Assembly: GCA_034423195.1 (NCBI GenBank)
Contig: DAOUIZ010000034.1
Coordinates: 1-64,000 of the forward strand
Source: CATOSK01 sp034423195
Lineage (GTDB): Bacteria > Chloroflexota > Dehalococcoidia > Lucifugimonadales > UBA3495
Direction of reading: 5' to 3'
Length of the DNA: 64,000 nucleotides
Part shown: positions 32,988 to 43,033 of the stretch, piece by piece
How the letters are laid out: each line of letters begins with the position of its first letter
How positions within the stretch are numbered: the first letter of the stretch is position 1
Position numbers and translations under genes: made by a program
The notes under the pieces: generated by a model
Seen by the model: the letters and a program-made list of their open reading frames with translations, nothing else
Told to the model about the DNA's origin: nothing
The model's database searches: none

Positions 32988-35462
32988 CTACGGCTCTCCG
33001 CCGGCCGAAGGGTCCGCCCACTGGACGATTCCCCGCGCCCCCAGGTCCTCGATTTCCGCGTCGCCGTACCCGATTTCCCGCAGCAGGGGCCTGGTGTGCT
33101 GTCCGACCTGGATGGAGGTGCGGTAAAGCCCCGGGGTCAGGGAAAACTCGACCAGCCCGCCGTAACGCAGGTACTTGCCGACATACGGGTGCTCCACCTC
33201 AACGCTCAGGGCATTGGCCTTGGCGTGGGGATGTTCCGCGTAGAACTCTCCTTCCAGGGCTTCGTCGGCCTGGACGCAGCCGATGTCCGCCGCGATGAGC
33301 AGCTCTTCCCACTCGGCGGCGGTTCGGGCGGCGAAGATTGCCGCGATTTCGGCGATCAGGGCTTCGTCGTTGGCCTGCCGGGCCTCTCGGGTTGAGAAGC
33401 GGGGATCGGCCAGCAGTTCTTCCCGCTGCACGGTGCGGCAGAATGTTTCCCACTCGTCCTGGAACAGGCAGCCGAGGAACACCCAGCCCTCCCGGCAGCG
33501 GTAGAGACGGTACAGGGCATGGAGGCCATGCAGCTCTTCGTCGGGCATGGCGATGGGAGGTCGGTTGGCGTGGTCGTAATACTCGTCCGCATTGGTCCAG
33601 GCGTTGGCGTTGAGCATGGTGACGTGGACGGGCTGGCCCCTGCCGGTGAGGTCCCGCGCCCGGAGGGCCAGGATGATACCCGTGGCAACCGCCGGCGAGG
33701 TGTTCTGGTCCGGCCCCCAGTTGGATTTCATAATCCAGCGGGTGGCCTCGACGGTCTCCTCAACATCCAGCTCCTGTTCGGGAGGCGGGGGCATGCCCCG
33801 GCCCATCTGCCGCATGGCGCCGCCCATGATGGCGCCGGGAATGGGATGGGCGCCGGGCCGGCGGGCGTGTTCCCCGTGTTCGCCATAGGTCCCCATCCAG
33901 ACGTGGACCAGGCGGGGGTTGAGCTCCCGGCAGGTCTCCCAGTCAACGCCGAGACGCTCCGGGACGCCGAGGCGGAAGTTGTGCGACAGCACATCGGCCC
34001 TGGCGATGAGCCTGTGGACAATCTCCCTGCCTTCCGGGGTCTGGAGGTCAACCTGGATCCCTTCCTTGCCGGCGTAGGTCCTTGGCTCGGCTATCGCCTG
34101 GGCGGTGGAGCGCCTGCCCTCATCCAATCGCCGGTCGGTGGCGTCCAGCTTGATGACCCGCGCCCCCAGGTCTGCCAGAAGGGCGGCGGCGTAGGGCCCG
34201 GCCTGGATTGTCGCCAGGTCCAGGATGGTGACACCTGACAGGGGGTGGGCCGGCGCGTCAGATCCGGGGATGTCGGACAGGCCGCTGCCCTCTGCGGCTG
34301 CGGCAGGCGGCAGGCGTCCCAGCACTTCCGCGTTGTGCTGTCCCACGTCGGGGGCAGGGCCGCTGGGCTCCCCCGGGGTGTCCCTGAAATCCACCAGGGG
34401 GGCCAGGGTCCGCATCGGGCCCACGCGGGGATCATTGACCGTTGCCACTGTGTTGTTGGCGGCCACCGCAGGATGGTCCATGGCCTGGACGCTGGTGCGG
34501 TACGGCTCGGCGGCGATGTTGCCGTCCTGGAGGTAAATCTCCATCCATTCGCTGGCGGTCTTCTCCAGCTGGCTCTTCAGTATCTCCCGCCGCAGGAGCT
34601 CCCGGTTCTCCAGGTCTATGGCGGGGACTCTGGCGAACCGGTCGTCCTCCAGCAGGTGCCCCAGCCCGATGGCCTGGAGATGCCCCTGGATGTGCGGGAC
34701 CCTCTGGTTGGCGTGCTGCAGCCAGGTGCCCTCCCGGGTCCGCACCGGAACGTATCCCACCGAGGATAGGCCGCGGGCGCCGCCGGGCCTGCCGGGGAAG
34801 CGCTGCGGGTCCCGGCGCCGGAGCTGCATATTCACCAGTCCGCCGTCGCCGGCGTTGTTGTCATGGGGAGAGGCCAGGCTCTGGACGATGCTGGTCTGGA
34901 CCCATTGCCCGCGCCCGCACTGGTCGCGCACACGGAGGGCGCCGATGATTCCCCGCACCGCGGCCTGGCTGGCGTGCCAGCTTCCGGTGTACACCGCCGA
35001 GTACACCGGGCCTTCCCGGTTGGGCTGTCCCTGCAGGTTTAGCATCCGGCCCGCCTTGGCCGCAACGACGCCCTCGTACCCCTTCACCCGCCGGAGCGGC
35101 CCCTCCTGCCCAAACCCGGTGATGGAGCAGTAGACCAGCCCGGGGTAAAGTCCCGACAGGGCATCATACCCCAAGCCCCATTCGTCCATGTCCCCGGGAC
35201 GGAAAGACTCGACCAGAACGTCGGCGTTGCCGGCCAGCCGGATGGCCTGCTCCCGGCCTTCCCCGGTGGCCAGGTCCAGCACGACGCCTTTCTTGCCCCG
35301 GTTCCATGAAATCCAGCCGGGCTGGAAGCGGAAGGGGTCTCCCCCGGGAGGTTCAACCTTGATCACATCGGCCCCGTAGTCGGCCATTACCAATGTGCAG
35401 ATGGCCCCCGGCATCCCCAATGAGAAATCCAGAACGGTTAGGCCAGTACATGGTCCTGCCAC
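32988..35462 (-). CDS. Fused double family III CoA-transferase (two CaiB/BaiF domains)
   Basis: 824 residues, start GTG behind AGGAGAGGTGAACC. The first domain (about 1-390) begins GPCTGLTVLDFSLGMPG, with MADYGADVIKVEPPGG and CGRGQWVQTSI. The second (about 415-824) begins LSGVTILDLATIQAGPY, with LADLGARVIKLDATD and TGRGQPVHVTM. The catalytic Asp of the family is kept in the second domain (WGPDQNTSP) but replaced, by Ser in my alignment (GSWHASQAA), in the first. Family III enzymes are interlocked ring dimers, so the fusion could form the whole dimer in one chain with a single active site. Substrate unknown. Confidence 0.88.
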   Translation of the reverse strand: MAGPCTGLTVLDFSLGMPGAICTLVMADYGADVIKVEPPGGDPFRFQPGWISWNRGKKGVVLDLATGEGREQAIRLAGNADVLVESFRPGDMDEWGLGYDALSGLYPGLVYCSITGFGQEGPLRRVKGYEGVVAAKAGRMLNLQGQPNREGPVYSAVYTGSWHASQAAVRGIIGALRVRDQCGRGQWVQTSIVQSLASPHDNNAGDGGLVNMQLRRRDPQRFPGRPGGARGLSSVGYVPVRTREGTWLQHANQRVPHIQGHLQAIGLGHLLEDDRFARVPAIDLENRELLRREILKSQLEKTASEWMEIYLQDGNIAAEPYRTSVQAMDHPAVAANNTVATVNDPRVGPMRTLAPLVDFRDTPGEPSGPAPDVGQHNAEVLGRLPPAAAAEGSGLSDIPGSDAPAHPLSGVTILDLATIQAGPYAAALLADLGARVIKLDATDRRLDEGRRSTAQAIAEPRTYAGKEGIQVDLQTPEGREIVHRLIARADVLSHNFRLGVPERLGVDWETCRELNPRLVHVWMGTYGEHGEHARRPGAHPIPGAIMGGAMRQMGRGMPPPPEQELDVEETVEATRWIMKSNWGPDQNTSPAVATGIILALRARDLTGRGQPVHVTMLNANAWTNADEYYDHANRPPIAMPDEELHGLHALYRLYRCREGWVFLGCLFQDEWETFCRTVQREELLADPRFSTREARQANDEALIAEIAAIFAARTAAEWEELLIAADIGCVQADEALEGEFYAEHPHAKANALSVEVEHPYVGKYLRYGGLVEFSLTPGLYRTSIQVGQHTRPLLREIGYGDAEIEDLGARGIVQWADPSAGGEP

Positions 35463-35890
35463 GGTTCACCTCTCCTGCCAGTTATCCGGGATCATGCTCG
35501 GGCAAGCATCCGGGCCGTTCCTCCGGCAGCCTGACCTTCTCCGGCGTTGGCGCCGCCTGGCTTGGGGAATGACGTTCATCCGGTTTCGCCGCCCTGTACC
35601 GGAAACCGTCAACGCCCGCCAATGCGGGTAGTATACAACGCCCAAATTCAGGAATGGCTGCCGGAGCCCCCGCCCGGGCCGGGACGGGGAAAATAGCCCA
35701 ACCTTCAAAAGTATCGCCAAACAGGGTAAGATGGGTGGCGTTCAGACCCGCCCCCCGACCTGCTTCCATGACCGACCGGGGCAAGCTGGGCACAAACCAA
35801 AGGCCAGCCCTCCGGCAAGTCACCGAAACACCCCGGGGAATCCTCGGAGTCTACCCGGCCGGCCCGCCTGCACGAGGATTTACCCCACCT
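35463..35890. other. Intergenic region between divergent genes, with a plus-strand promoter
   Basis: 428 bases. TTCAAA (35704-35709), 17-bp spacer, TAAGAT (35727-35732) is a reasonable promoter for the desaturase gene. If that gene starts further up (ATG at 35768), part of this region is coding. Nothing else is recognised. Confidence 0.5.
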
Positions 35891-37027
35891 ATGCCGGATT
35901 TCATCCCGGATTCCACCAACGTTGCCCCAACCCGCCCGACATCCCAACCAACAACTCCGGCCGGCCCGGTCGCAGACTTCGCCGAACTGCCCCGCCGCAT
36001 TCGGGAAGCGGGGTTGATGGAGCGTCAGCGCGGCTACTACACCATCAAGATTGTATCCACGCTTGCCATGCTCGCCCTGAGCATCGCCCTCTTGCTGGTG
36101 GTGGACAATTTCTGGTTCCAGCTGGCCAACGCCGCATTCCTGGCTTTCGTGTTCGGACAGATAGGCTACATCGGCCACGATGCCGGGCACCTGGCGGTCT
36201 GCCGGTCGAACCGGGGAAACCGGCTGATCGGTTACGGCGTCTGCTTCCTGTTGAGCATGAGCCAGTCGTGGTGGCTCACCCAGCACAACCAGCACCACCG
36301 CACTCCCAACGACCTGGATGACGACCCCCACACCCTGATGCCGGTGCTGGCCTTCTCCGAGGAAAAGGCCGGCAGCAAGCGGGGCGTGGTGCGGTGGCTG
36401 GTGGGCTATCAGGCCTTTTATTACGTGCCGATGCTGATGCTCGAAGGTCTGGGGATCCGGCTGGCGAGCCTCCAGTTCCTGATCGGGGAGAGGAAGGCGA
36501 GGCAATACCTCCCCGACTTCAGCCTGATGGCGCTGCACTTCGTCCTGTATTTCGGCCTGCTCTTCTACGCGCTGACTCCCTGGCAGGTGCTGGCCTTTGC
36601 CCTGGTCCACCAGGGACTGTTCGGGCTGTACTACGGGCTGGTGTTCGCTCCCAATCACAAGGGAATGCTGATTCTGGACAAGGACAAGCCCCTGGACTTC
36701 GTGCGCACCCAGGTGCTCACCACCCGCAACGTCAAGCCCAACTTCCTGGTGGACCTGATGTACGGCGGGCTGAATTACCAGATAGAGCACCACCTGTTCA
36801 CGATGATGCCAAGGAAGAACCTGGGAAAGGCCAGGCCCATCGTCAAGGAGTTCTGCCGGCAGCAGGGCATTCCCTACTACGAGACCGGAACGTTCCAGTC
36901 CTACCGGGAGATTCTCAGCTACATGCACCAGGTCTCGTCCATTCTCAGAACCGGGTCGAAACCACCGGCCAAGATGGAAGGCGGCAGTCCCGCAGCCGTT
37001 AATTCCGGTGCAGCCGCCACCGGGTAG
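35891..37027 (+). CDS. Membrane fatty-acid desaturase
   Basis: 378 residues from the ATG at 35891; an in-frame ATG at 35768 would add a low-complexity N-terminus. All three histidine boxes of the di-iron membrane desaturases are present: HDAGH, HNQHH and QIEHH. QIEHH is the form seen in acyl-lipid front-end and related desaturases. Four membrane helices lie between and around them. The enzyme inserts a double bond in a membrane lipid acyl chain using O2, which fits an aerobic organism. No fused cytochrome b5 domain is seen, so it needs a separate electron donor. Confidence 0.92.
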   Translation: MPDFIPDSTNVAPTRPTSQPTTPAGPVADFAELPRRIREAGLMERQRGYYTIKIVSTLAMLALSIALLLVVDNFWFQLANAAFLAFVFGQIGYIGHDAGHLAVCRSNRGNRLIGYGVCFLLSMSQSWWLTQHNQHHRTPNDLDDDPHTLMPVLAFSEEKAGSKRGVVRWLVGYQAFYYVPMLMLEGLGIRLASLQFLIGERKARQYLPDFSLMALHFVLYFGLLFYALTPWQVLAFALVHQGLFGLYYGLVFAPNHKGMLILDKDKPLDFVRTQVLTTRNVKPNFLVDLMYGGLNYQIEHHLFTMMPRKNLGKARPIVKEFCRQQGIPYYETGTFQSYREILSYMHQVSSILRTGSKPPAKMEGGSPAAVNSGAAATG

Positions 37028-37129
37028 GACTGCTTGGCAATCACGCCGGAGAGGCCGCTTGGCCAAACCGCCTGAAGAGGCCCCCGGGGATATTGCCCCG
37101 GCGGCTCCAGACATGACCGTGGGGTGTAG

Positions 37130-37813
37130 ATGAAGCCCTGGCTGCTGCTCGGCCGAGCCCAAACCCCCGGGGGAGGAGCGGAGCTCCTTCTGTACCAGCG
37201 GGACTCCGAGTTCTCGCTTAAAGCGGACAACCAGGAACTCATGAACAGCCGGGTCTACGGTTCGGAGGAAGCGATGGCCAGGCTGGGCTGCCAGCGCCTG
37301 GGAAAGCGTCCGGGGGCCCGCGTTCTGATCGGGGGCCTGGGCATGGGCTACTCGGTGAGGACGGCGCTGGACATCCTCGGACAGGATGCCCGGGTCGTGG
37401 TTGCGGAGCTGGTTCCGGCCGTGGCGGAATGGAACCGGGGAGTCCTCGCCGGCCTGGCGGATCATCCTCTTGACGACCCCCGGACCGAACTCCGTGAAGC
37501 AGACGTCGCCGAGGTGATAAGGGAAGCCCAGGGTGGCTACGACGCCATCCTCCTTGACGTTGACAATGGGGCGGAGGCGATTGTCCGGGAGGGCAACAAC
37601 TGGCTATACAGCCCGCCGGGGCTGGCCGCTATCCATGGGGCCCTGCGTCGCAACGGAGTATTGGCGGTGTGGTCCGCCGCTCCCCAACCGGCGTTCGTCA
37701 AACGGCTGAGCCGTGCCGGCTTCGGCGTGGAGGAAGTAAAGGTGCGGGCGCGGGGCGGAAGCAGCCGCAAGGGCGGAGCCCATCACGTCGTCTGGGTAGC
37801 AACGCGTGGTTGA
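37130..37813 (+). CDS. Spermidine synthase-like methyltransferase-fold protein
   Basis: 227 residues. The nucleotide-binding motif is VLIGGLGMGYSVRTALD, followed by VVVAELVPAVAEWNRG and YDAILLDVDNGAE, as in the spermine/spermidine synthase superfamily. The N-terminal tetramerisation strands of real spermidine synthases are reduced, and the polyamine-site residues cannot be confirmed. More likely a distant member of unknown substrate. It follows the desaturase in the same direction. Confidence 0.75.
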   Translation: MKPWLLLGRAQTPGGGAELLLYQRDSEFSLKADNQELMNSRVYGSEEAMARLGCQRLGKRPGARVLIGGLGMGYSVRTALDILGQDARVVVAELVPAVAEWNRGVLAGLADHPLDDPRTELREADVAEVIREAQGGYDAILLDVDNGAEAIVREGNNWLYSPPGLAAIHGALRRNGVLAVWSAAPQPAFVKRLSRAGFGVEEVKVRARGGSSRKGGAHHVVWVATRG

Positions 37814-38008
37814 CCGGGGGGACCGGCCTGCCCTCCAGACCTGGGCGGGGAGGAGTGGCAGTCGGTTACCCGCTCCCCGGAACCGTTGTCCCTGCTGCCC
37901 TTTCCCCGTTTGACGCTGGTGACGGCGAGTGATAGCGTTGGCCGAAATAGTTGGCGTGACTGGGGTCTCATCCGGGCTGTCCGGGGCCGAGTCCCCAAGG
38001 AGCGAAGC

Positions 38009-39067
38009 ATGAAATTCGGCCTGATGATGGAATGCGACTACCGGGAAGGCAGGACCCAGGCGGAGGCCTTCGACGAGGCTTTCGCCACCGCCACCAGCGC
38101 GGAGGAATGGGGCTTCGACGGCGTGTGGCTGGCAGAGCGGCACTTCGCCCCGCCGGGCAGCGGGCGGGCGATTCCCTCGGTGGTGGCCTCGCCGTTGATA
38201 TTCGCCACCGCGATAGCGGCCAGGACCAGCAGCATCCGGGTGGGCACCGCGGTGCTGGTGCTGCCCCTGGGCCACCCGGTACGCATGGCCGAGGAGGTGG
38301 CCACCCTGGACAACATCAGCCGGGGAAGGCTGGACCTGGGCATCGGCCGCAGCGGGTTTCCCTGGGCGTATGACGGGTACGACATACCATACTCGGAGAG
38401 CCGGGAACGGTTCATGGAGTATTACCAAGTGATGAAGCTGGCCTGGACCGAAGACCGCTTCTCCTACGAGGGCGACCACTACAACTTCCGCGACGTCTGC
38501 CTGGTGCCCAAACCCTTCCAGCAGCCCCATCCGCCGCTGCGCTACGCGGCATCCACCCGGGAAACCTTCGCCGACATGGGACGGCTGGGCATACCCATAT
38601 TCGCCGGGCTGGGCGGTTCCCCGGTGTCCGATGTGGCCGAAGCCATCTCCGAGTACCGGGCGGCCTGGAAGGACGCCGGGCATCCGGGCGAGGGCGACGT
38701 GATTCTCCGCGTCGGCATCTACGTGGCCGAGGACATGGACCGGGCCGTGACCGAACCCCGCGAAAGCACCATGAGCTACTACAACCGCATCCGCCAGGGC
38801 CTGATCCAGACGGCAACCTCCTTCGGAGGAGAGCGTAGGGTGCAGCGGGCGGAACGGCTGGCCAACATGACCTATGAGGACGCACTGGAAGACCGCCTCA
38901 TCTATGGCACCCCTGACTCGGTGGCCCAGCGGCTGGAAGAGTGGCGCGACCTCCTGGGGCTGTCGGGCGTCATCATGGAGCCCAACGTGGGCGGCACCGT
39001 ATCGCCGGAGCTATTGGACAATTCGGCCCGGCTGTTCGGGCAGGAGGTAGCTCCCCGGTTCCGGTAA
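38009..39067 (+). CDS. LLM-class flavin-dependent monooxygenase
   Basis: 352 residues, ATG at 38009 after AAGGAGCG. Luciferase-like barrel: MKFGLMMECDYREGRTQAEAF, AEEWGFDGVWLAERHF, VGTAVLVLPLGHPVRMAEEVATLDNISRGRLDLGIGRSGF in shape, and a C-terminal YGTPDSVAQRLEEWRDLLG. It belongs to the alkanal monooxygenase-like group that uses reduced FMN. It is the start of a co-directional run with an alpha/beta hydrolase, a beta-propeller protein, an AKR and an SDR, which looks like a catabolic set for an unknown compound. Confidence 0.9.
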   Translation: MKFGLMMECDYREGRTQAEAFDEAFATATSAEEWGFDGVWLAERHFAPPGSGRAIPSVVASPLIFATAIAARTSSIRVGTAVLVLPLGHPVRMAEEVATLDNISRGRLDLGIGRSGFPWAYDGYDIPYSESRERFMEYYQVMKLAWTEDRFSYEGDHYNFRDVCLVPKPFQQPHPPLRYAASTRETFADMGRLGIPIFAGLGGSPVSDVAEAISEYRAAWKDAGHPGEGDVILRVGIYVAEDMDRAVTEPRESTMSYYNRIRQGLIQTATSFGGERRVQRAERLANMTYEDALEDRLIYGTPDSVAQRLEEWRDLLGLSGVIMEPNVGGTVSPELLDNSARLFGQEVAPRFR

Positions 39068-39203
39068 CCAAGGGCGGGCATCGTCAAGAAGCCGGCCGCG
39101 GGAGGCAACGAAAAGGGGGACGCCTGGCGAACCTCCTTTTCCATAACCCGTCACCTTTACAGCCCGTCACCGGAAATTTCATCGCTGTCCGGGAGGACCA
39201 TAC

Positions 39204-40076
39204 TTGTCCCAATATCCCCAGGACAAACGGATAACCGTCAACGGCCTCGACTTTCACTACCGGGACTGGGGTGGCTCGGGCCGTTCCCTGGTGCTCCTGC
39301 ACGGGCTGGCCTCCACCTGTCATATCTGGGACCTGGCGGCCCCCATCCTGTCAAAGGACTACTCTGTGGTGGCCCTGGACCAGAGGGGCCACGGCGAGAG
39401 CGCCAAACCCGATGAGGGCTACCACTTCGCCTCGGTGGCCCATGACCTGCGGGGGTTCATCCGGGGAATGGGATTGGAACGGCCCATCATCGTCGGGCAT
39501 TCCTGGGGCGGCGACGTGGCGCTGGAGTTTGCGGTGTCCCATCCTTCGGAAACCAGCGGCCTCTGCCTTGTGGACGGCGGCATGATCGAACCTTCGGCCC
39601 GGTACACAACCCTGGAGGAGACCCGGCAGCAGATGGCCCCTCCCGTTCTCGCCGGCATGACGGTGGACCAGTTCCTGGAGCGCATCCGCAACGGCAACCA
39701 GGCCCGCATGATGACGCCCCGGGTGGAGGAGGCGATTCTCGCCAACTTTGCCCGCCTGGAGGACAATACCATCCGTCCCCAGCTCAGCCGGGAGAACCAC
39801 ATAAGGATCATTGAAGCCCTGTGGGACCACCACCCTCCCCGGCTGTATCCCCGGGTGGAGTGTCCGGTGCTGCTCCTGCCCGCCCGGCAGCGGGACAACC
39901 CGGCAGCCGCGGAAAGGGTGGAGCGAAGGGAAACCGGCGTCGCCGCTGCCGCCGAGTCCATTCCGCGGAGCAGGGTGGTCTGGCTGGAGGACAGCGTCCA
40001 CGACGTACCCCTGCAACGCCCGGAGTTGGTGGCCAGTGTCGTGAGGGAACATATCGAGGAGGGGTTCTTCGGGTAA
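39204..40076 (+). CDS. Alpha/beta hydrolase
   Basis: 290 residues from a TTG at 39204 behind GGGAGGA. Features: oxyanion region LVLLHGLASTCHIWD, VVALDQRGHGESAKP, nucleophile GHSWGG, and the acid/histidine end at DSVHDVPLQRP. Closest in pattern to the epoxide hydrolase, haloalkane dehalogenase and ester hydrolase group. The nucleophile is Ser, which favours an esterase or C-C hydrolase. Substrate unknown. Confidence 0.9.
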   Translation: MSQYPQDKRITVNGLDFHYRDWGGSGRSLVLLHGLASTCHIWDLAAPILSKDYSVVALDQRGHGESAKPDEGYHFASVAHDLRGFIRGMGLERPIIVGHSWGGDVALEFAVSHPSETSGLCLVDGGMIEPSARYTTLEETRQQMAPPVLAGMTVDQFLERIRNGNQARMMTPRVEEAILANFARLEDNTIRPQLSRENHIRIIEALWDHHPPRLYPRVECPVLLLPARQRDNPAAAERVERRETGVAAAAESIPRSRVVWLEDSVHDVPLQRPELVASVVREHIEEGFFG

Positions 40077-40237
40077 GGAATCAGCGCAAGTCTGCCGGGA
40101 CGTTTCGCAGTTTAGCAACCGGGTAATCGTCACCCCTCATCCTGACCACCGCCACTGACCACCGCCTTCACGGAGCAGGGATTCTTGAGGCAGTTTCTGA
40201 TAAGGTCTGTTGACCACGTAGAGAGGGAGGAAAAGAG

Positions 40238-41116
40238 ATGACAACCGTAGGAACGGGGAAATATACCTACCAGCTCATTGAGAACTGGGCAAAGCTGCCC
40301 GACGGACAGACCTTTGGCAACACCAGCGCAGTGACGACCGACTCCCGGGATCGGGTGTACGTCTTCCAGAGGAAGGACCCGCCGGTGATGATTTTCGACC
40401 GGGAGGGCAATTTCCTGGACTCCTGGGGCGCCGGGGTAATCACCGATCCCCACGGGATCTGCATTCACGACGACATCGTCTATGTGACCGACCGGTCCGA
40501 CTCGGTGGCCCTGAAGTTCACCCTGGAAGGCAAGCCCCTCCAGGTCCTGGGCGACCGGGGCGTCCACTCGGACACCGGCGGCGAGCGTCCGGGTGACCTG
40601 GTTCCCCGGGCCGCCGGCCCCTTCAACTACCCCACCGAGCTGGTGCCCGCGCCCTCCGGCGACCTCTATGTCTCCGACGGGTACCGGAACGCCCGGGTGC
40701 ACCGCTTTTCCGGGGATGGCCGGCTGATTTCGTCCTGGGGAGAGCCGGGGAAGGAGGGGCCGAACCAGTTTCACCTGCCCCACAGCATCCTGGTGGACGA
40801 GGAAGGAACGGTGTTCGTCTGCGACCGGGAGAACAGCCGCATCCAGGTCTTCTCTTCCGACGGGCAGTTCCGCGAGATGTGGTCCGACCTGCGCCGCCCC
40901 CTGGACATATCCATGGACCGGGACGGCGTTCTCTGCGTCAGCGAAGGCGCGGTCAACGGGCTGTCGGCCCGGGTCAGCCTGCTGGACAAGCACGGCAGCG
41001 TGGTGGCCCGCTGGGACGCCAACTCGGCCCACGGAAGCTGGATTGACGCCCACGGCGACATCTACATGGCCCTGGGCGCAATGGAGCGGGTGGACAAGTA
41101 CGTCCGGCAGGGGTAG
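40238..41116 (+). CDS. NHL-repeat beta-propeller protein
   Basis: 292 residues, ATG after GGGAGGAAAAGAG. Repeated blades end in patterns such as DSRDRVYVFQRKDPPVMIFDREG, PSGDLYVSDGYRNARVHRFSGDG and EEGTVFVCDRENSRIQVFSSDG, each with the NHL-type D-x-N/R-x-R-I/V-x-x-F. About five to six blades. It resembles bacterial peptidyl-amidating-lyase-like or SMP-30-like proteins. No signal peptide is seen, so it is cytoplasmic. Function unknown. Confidence 0.82.
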   Translation: MTTVGTGKYTYQLIENWAKLPDGQTFGNTSAVTTDSRDRVYVFQRKDPPVMIFDREGNFLDSWGAGVITDPHGICIHDDIVYVTDRSDSVALKFTLEGKPLQVLGDRGVHSDTGGERPGDLVPRAAGPFNYPTELVPAPSGDLYVSDGYRNARVHRFSGDGRLISSWGEPGKEGPNQFHLPHSILVDEEGTVFVCDRENSRIQVFSSDGQFREMWSDLRRPLDISMDRDGVLCVSEGAVNGLSARVSLLDKHGSVVARWDANSAHGSWIDAHGDIYMALGAMERVDKYVRQG

Positions 41117-41199
41117 CCCTGCCGCCTCGTCAAAGTGGCGCGTCATGCCTAGCCCGTAAATCCACGCTGGAATTGGACACTGGGAGAGGTCAACTGAAG

Positions 41200-42012
41200 A
41201 TGGAATACCGCAAACTTGGCAACCTGGACGTTTCAGCCATCGGCCTGGGAACGCTGCGGACCTTCGACGTCACCGGCGGCGACGAGATAGCCGTGCGAAG
41301 GCAGATTGTGGACAACTGCCTGGACAGCGACGTCAACCTGATCGACACCGCCGCCTGGTACGGCCACGCGGAGCAGGTCGTGGGCGAGATCACCGAGGAC
41401 CTGCGGGACCAGTTCTACATCGCCACCAAGGTCCGCACCGAGGGCAAGGAGGCCGGCGAGGCCCAGATTGCCCAGTCCTTCGAGGCGTTGCAGACGGACT
41501 ACATCGACCTCTTCCAGGTCCACAACATGATCGACTGGCAGACTCACCTGCCCACCCTGGAGCGGCTCAAGGACGAGGGCAAAATCGGCATGGTCGGCGT
41601 CTCGGCCATGGTCCCCGAGGCCTATCCCACCATCATGGACCTGATGCGCGAAGGGCGGGTGGACGCCGTCCAGATTCCCTACAACGTGCTGAACCGGAGC
41701 GTTGAGGATGAGCTGCTGCCCCTGGCGGAAGAGCTGGGCACCGGAATACTGGTGATGGAGCCGCTCCAGAAGGGCCGTTACGTCCTGGAGCTGAAGCAGC
41801 AGCCCGACCTTACGCCGCTGCGGGACTACGGCATCAACACCTGGGCCCAGGCCCTGCTGGCCTGGGTCATATCCGACCGGCGGGTGAGCTCGGCCATACC
41901 CACCACCTCCCGCCCGGAGCGCATCCGGGAAAACGCCCAGGCCGCCGCGGCCGCCGAACTGCCCCAGCAGTTCCGCGACTACATCCGCTCCGAGGCGGAG
42001 CGTTGCCTCTGA
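41200..42012 (+). CDS. Aldo/keto reductase
   Basis: 270 residues from the ATG at 41200. It has MEYRKLGNLDVSAIGLGT, the catalytic Tyr in DTAAWYGHAEQVVGE, the Lys in IATKV, HNM after DLFQV, and the NADPH-site tail AIPTTSRPERIRENAQAA. The Asp of the usual D-Y-K-H tetrad is in the NLIDTA segment. It reduces an aldehyde or ketone with NADPH. The downstream SDR gene starts 57 bases after its stop. Confidence 0.92.
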   Translation: MEYRKLGNLDVSAIGLGTLRTFDVTGGDEIAVRRQIVDNCLDSDVNLIDTAAWYGHAEQVVGEITEDLRDQFYIATKVRTEGKEAGEAQIAQSFEALQTDYIDLFQVHNMIDWQTHLPTLERLKDEGKIGMVGVSAMVPEAYPTIMDLMREGRVDAVQIPYNVLNRSVEDELLPLAEELGTGILVMEPLQKGRYVLELKQQPDLTPLRDYGINTWAQALLAWVISDRRVSSAIPTTSRPERIRENAQAAAAAELPQQFRDYIRSEAERCL

Positions 42013-42069
42013 ACGGCTCGCCGCACAAAGGCGATTGCGGAAAGGTGGCTGCAGAAAGGTGATTTAAGG

Positions 42070-42852
42070 ATGCAACTGGAAGGCAAAGTCGCCCTGGTAA
42101 CCGGAGGCGCCCGCGGGTTGGGCCGCTCCATGGCCCTGGCCTATGCCCGCGAGGGAGCGGACATTGCCATCGTGGCCCGCACTCCTTCGGAGCTGGACGC
42201 GGTGGGCCGGGAAATACACGCCCTCGGCCGCCGCTGCCACACCGTCAACGCTGACCTGGCCACCAGAGAGGGCGCCAATCGAGCAGCCCGGGAGACCATC
42301 ACCGAGTTGGGGAAGATAGACATCCTGGTCAACAACGCCGGCGGATACCGCCTCTTCACCAACGACCTGACCCACTCGGTGACAGTCCTGGACATCACCG
42401 AGGAGGAGTGGCGGCGAGTGCTGGAGTCGAACTTGACCACCACTTTCCTTGCCTGCAAGGCGGTCCTGCCCCACATGATGGAACGCCGCTGCGGCGTCAT
42501 CATCAACCTGACCTCAAGGAACGTCGCCCGCCGGGGGCGCGCCGGCCAGGCGTCCTACGGGGCTGCCAAGGCGGCGGTGGAGCGGCTGAGCGAGGCGCTG
42601 GCGGACGAGGTTAAGGACTTCGGCATCGCCGTCAACATCCTCGATCCCGGCTGGAACCTTACCAGGCCCAACGACGACTACGACGATGAAGTCCACAGGC
42701 GAATGAGGTTGCCCGACGACATTGCCGAAGCCGCCGTTTTCATGGCCCGGCAGACCCCGGAAACCATGACCGGCCAGTTGGTCTCCGCGCCGGAGTACGA
42801 CGAAGAGCACGGCATACAGCGCCTTTCAGCATACGACCGCCTCCACGCCTAG
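42070..42852 (+). CDS. Short-chain dehydrogenase/reductase
   Basis: 260 residues. The NAD(P) motif is TGGARGLGRSMA; NNAGG follows; catalytic Ser lies in NLTSRN and the YGAAK Tyr/Lys pair is complete. The C-terminal region after DPGWNLTRPNDDYDDEVH, with DIAEAAVFMARQT, is of classical SDR type. Substrate unknown; it is the last gene of the co-directional run beginning at 38009. Confidence 0.93.
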   Translation: MQLEGKVALVTGGARGLGRSMALAYAREGADIAIVARTPSELDAVGREIHALGRRCHTVNADLATREGANRAARETITELGKIDILVNNAGGYRLFTNDLTHSVTVLDITEEEWRRVLESNLTTTFLACKAVLPHMMERRCGVIINLTSRNVARRGRAGQASYGAAKAAVERLSEALADEVKDFGIAVNILDPGWNLTRPNDDYDDEVHRRMRLPDDIAEAAVFMARQTPETMTGQLVSAPEYDEEHGIQRLSAYDRLHA

Positions 42853-43033
42853 TTTCGATCCGGGGAGCCACATCCCGGTCAGCCCATCCGCCAGGGCTGA
42901 CTGCATTGACAACCTGTGCCGAGGGGGGGCGCACAACCCTTCCCTCTTTACTAAAGGTTGCCGCTTTCGCCCCCAATTCAGGAAACTTTTCTGAGGGGAC
43001 TGGCGGCTCCATTTCTCCAGGACTCCAATGGGA

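Noticed and set aside
35705..37465. Very long open frame (586 codons) on the minus strand opposite the desaturase
   Set aside because: It mirrors a gene with all three histidine boxes; the antisense protein has no family pattern and arises from high GC at third positions.
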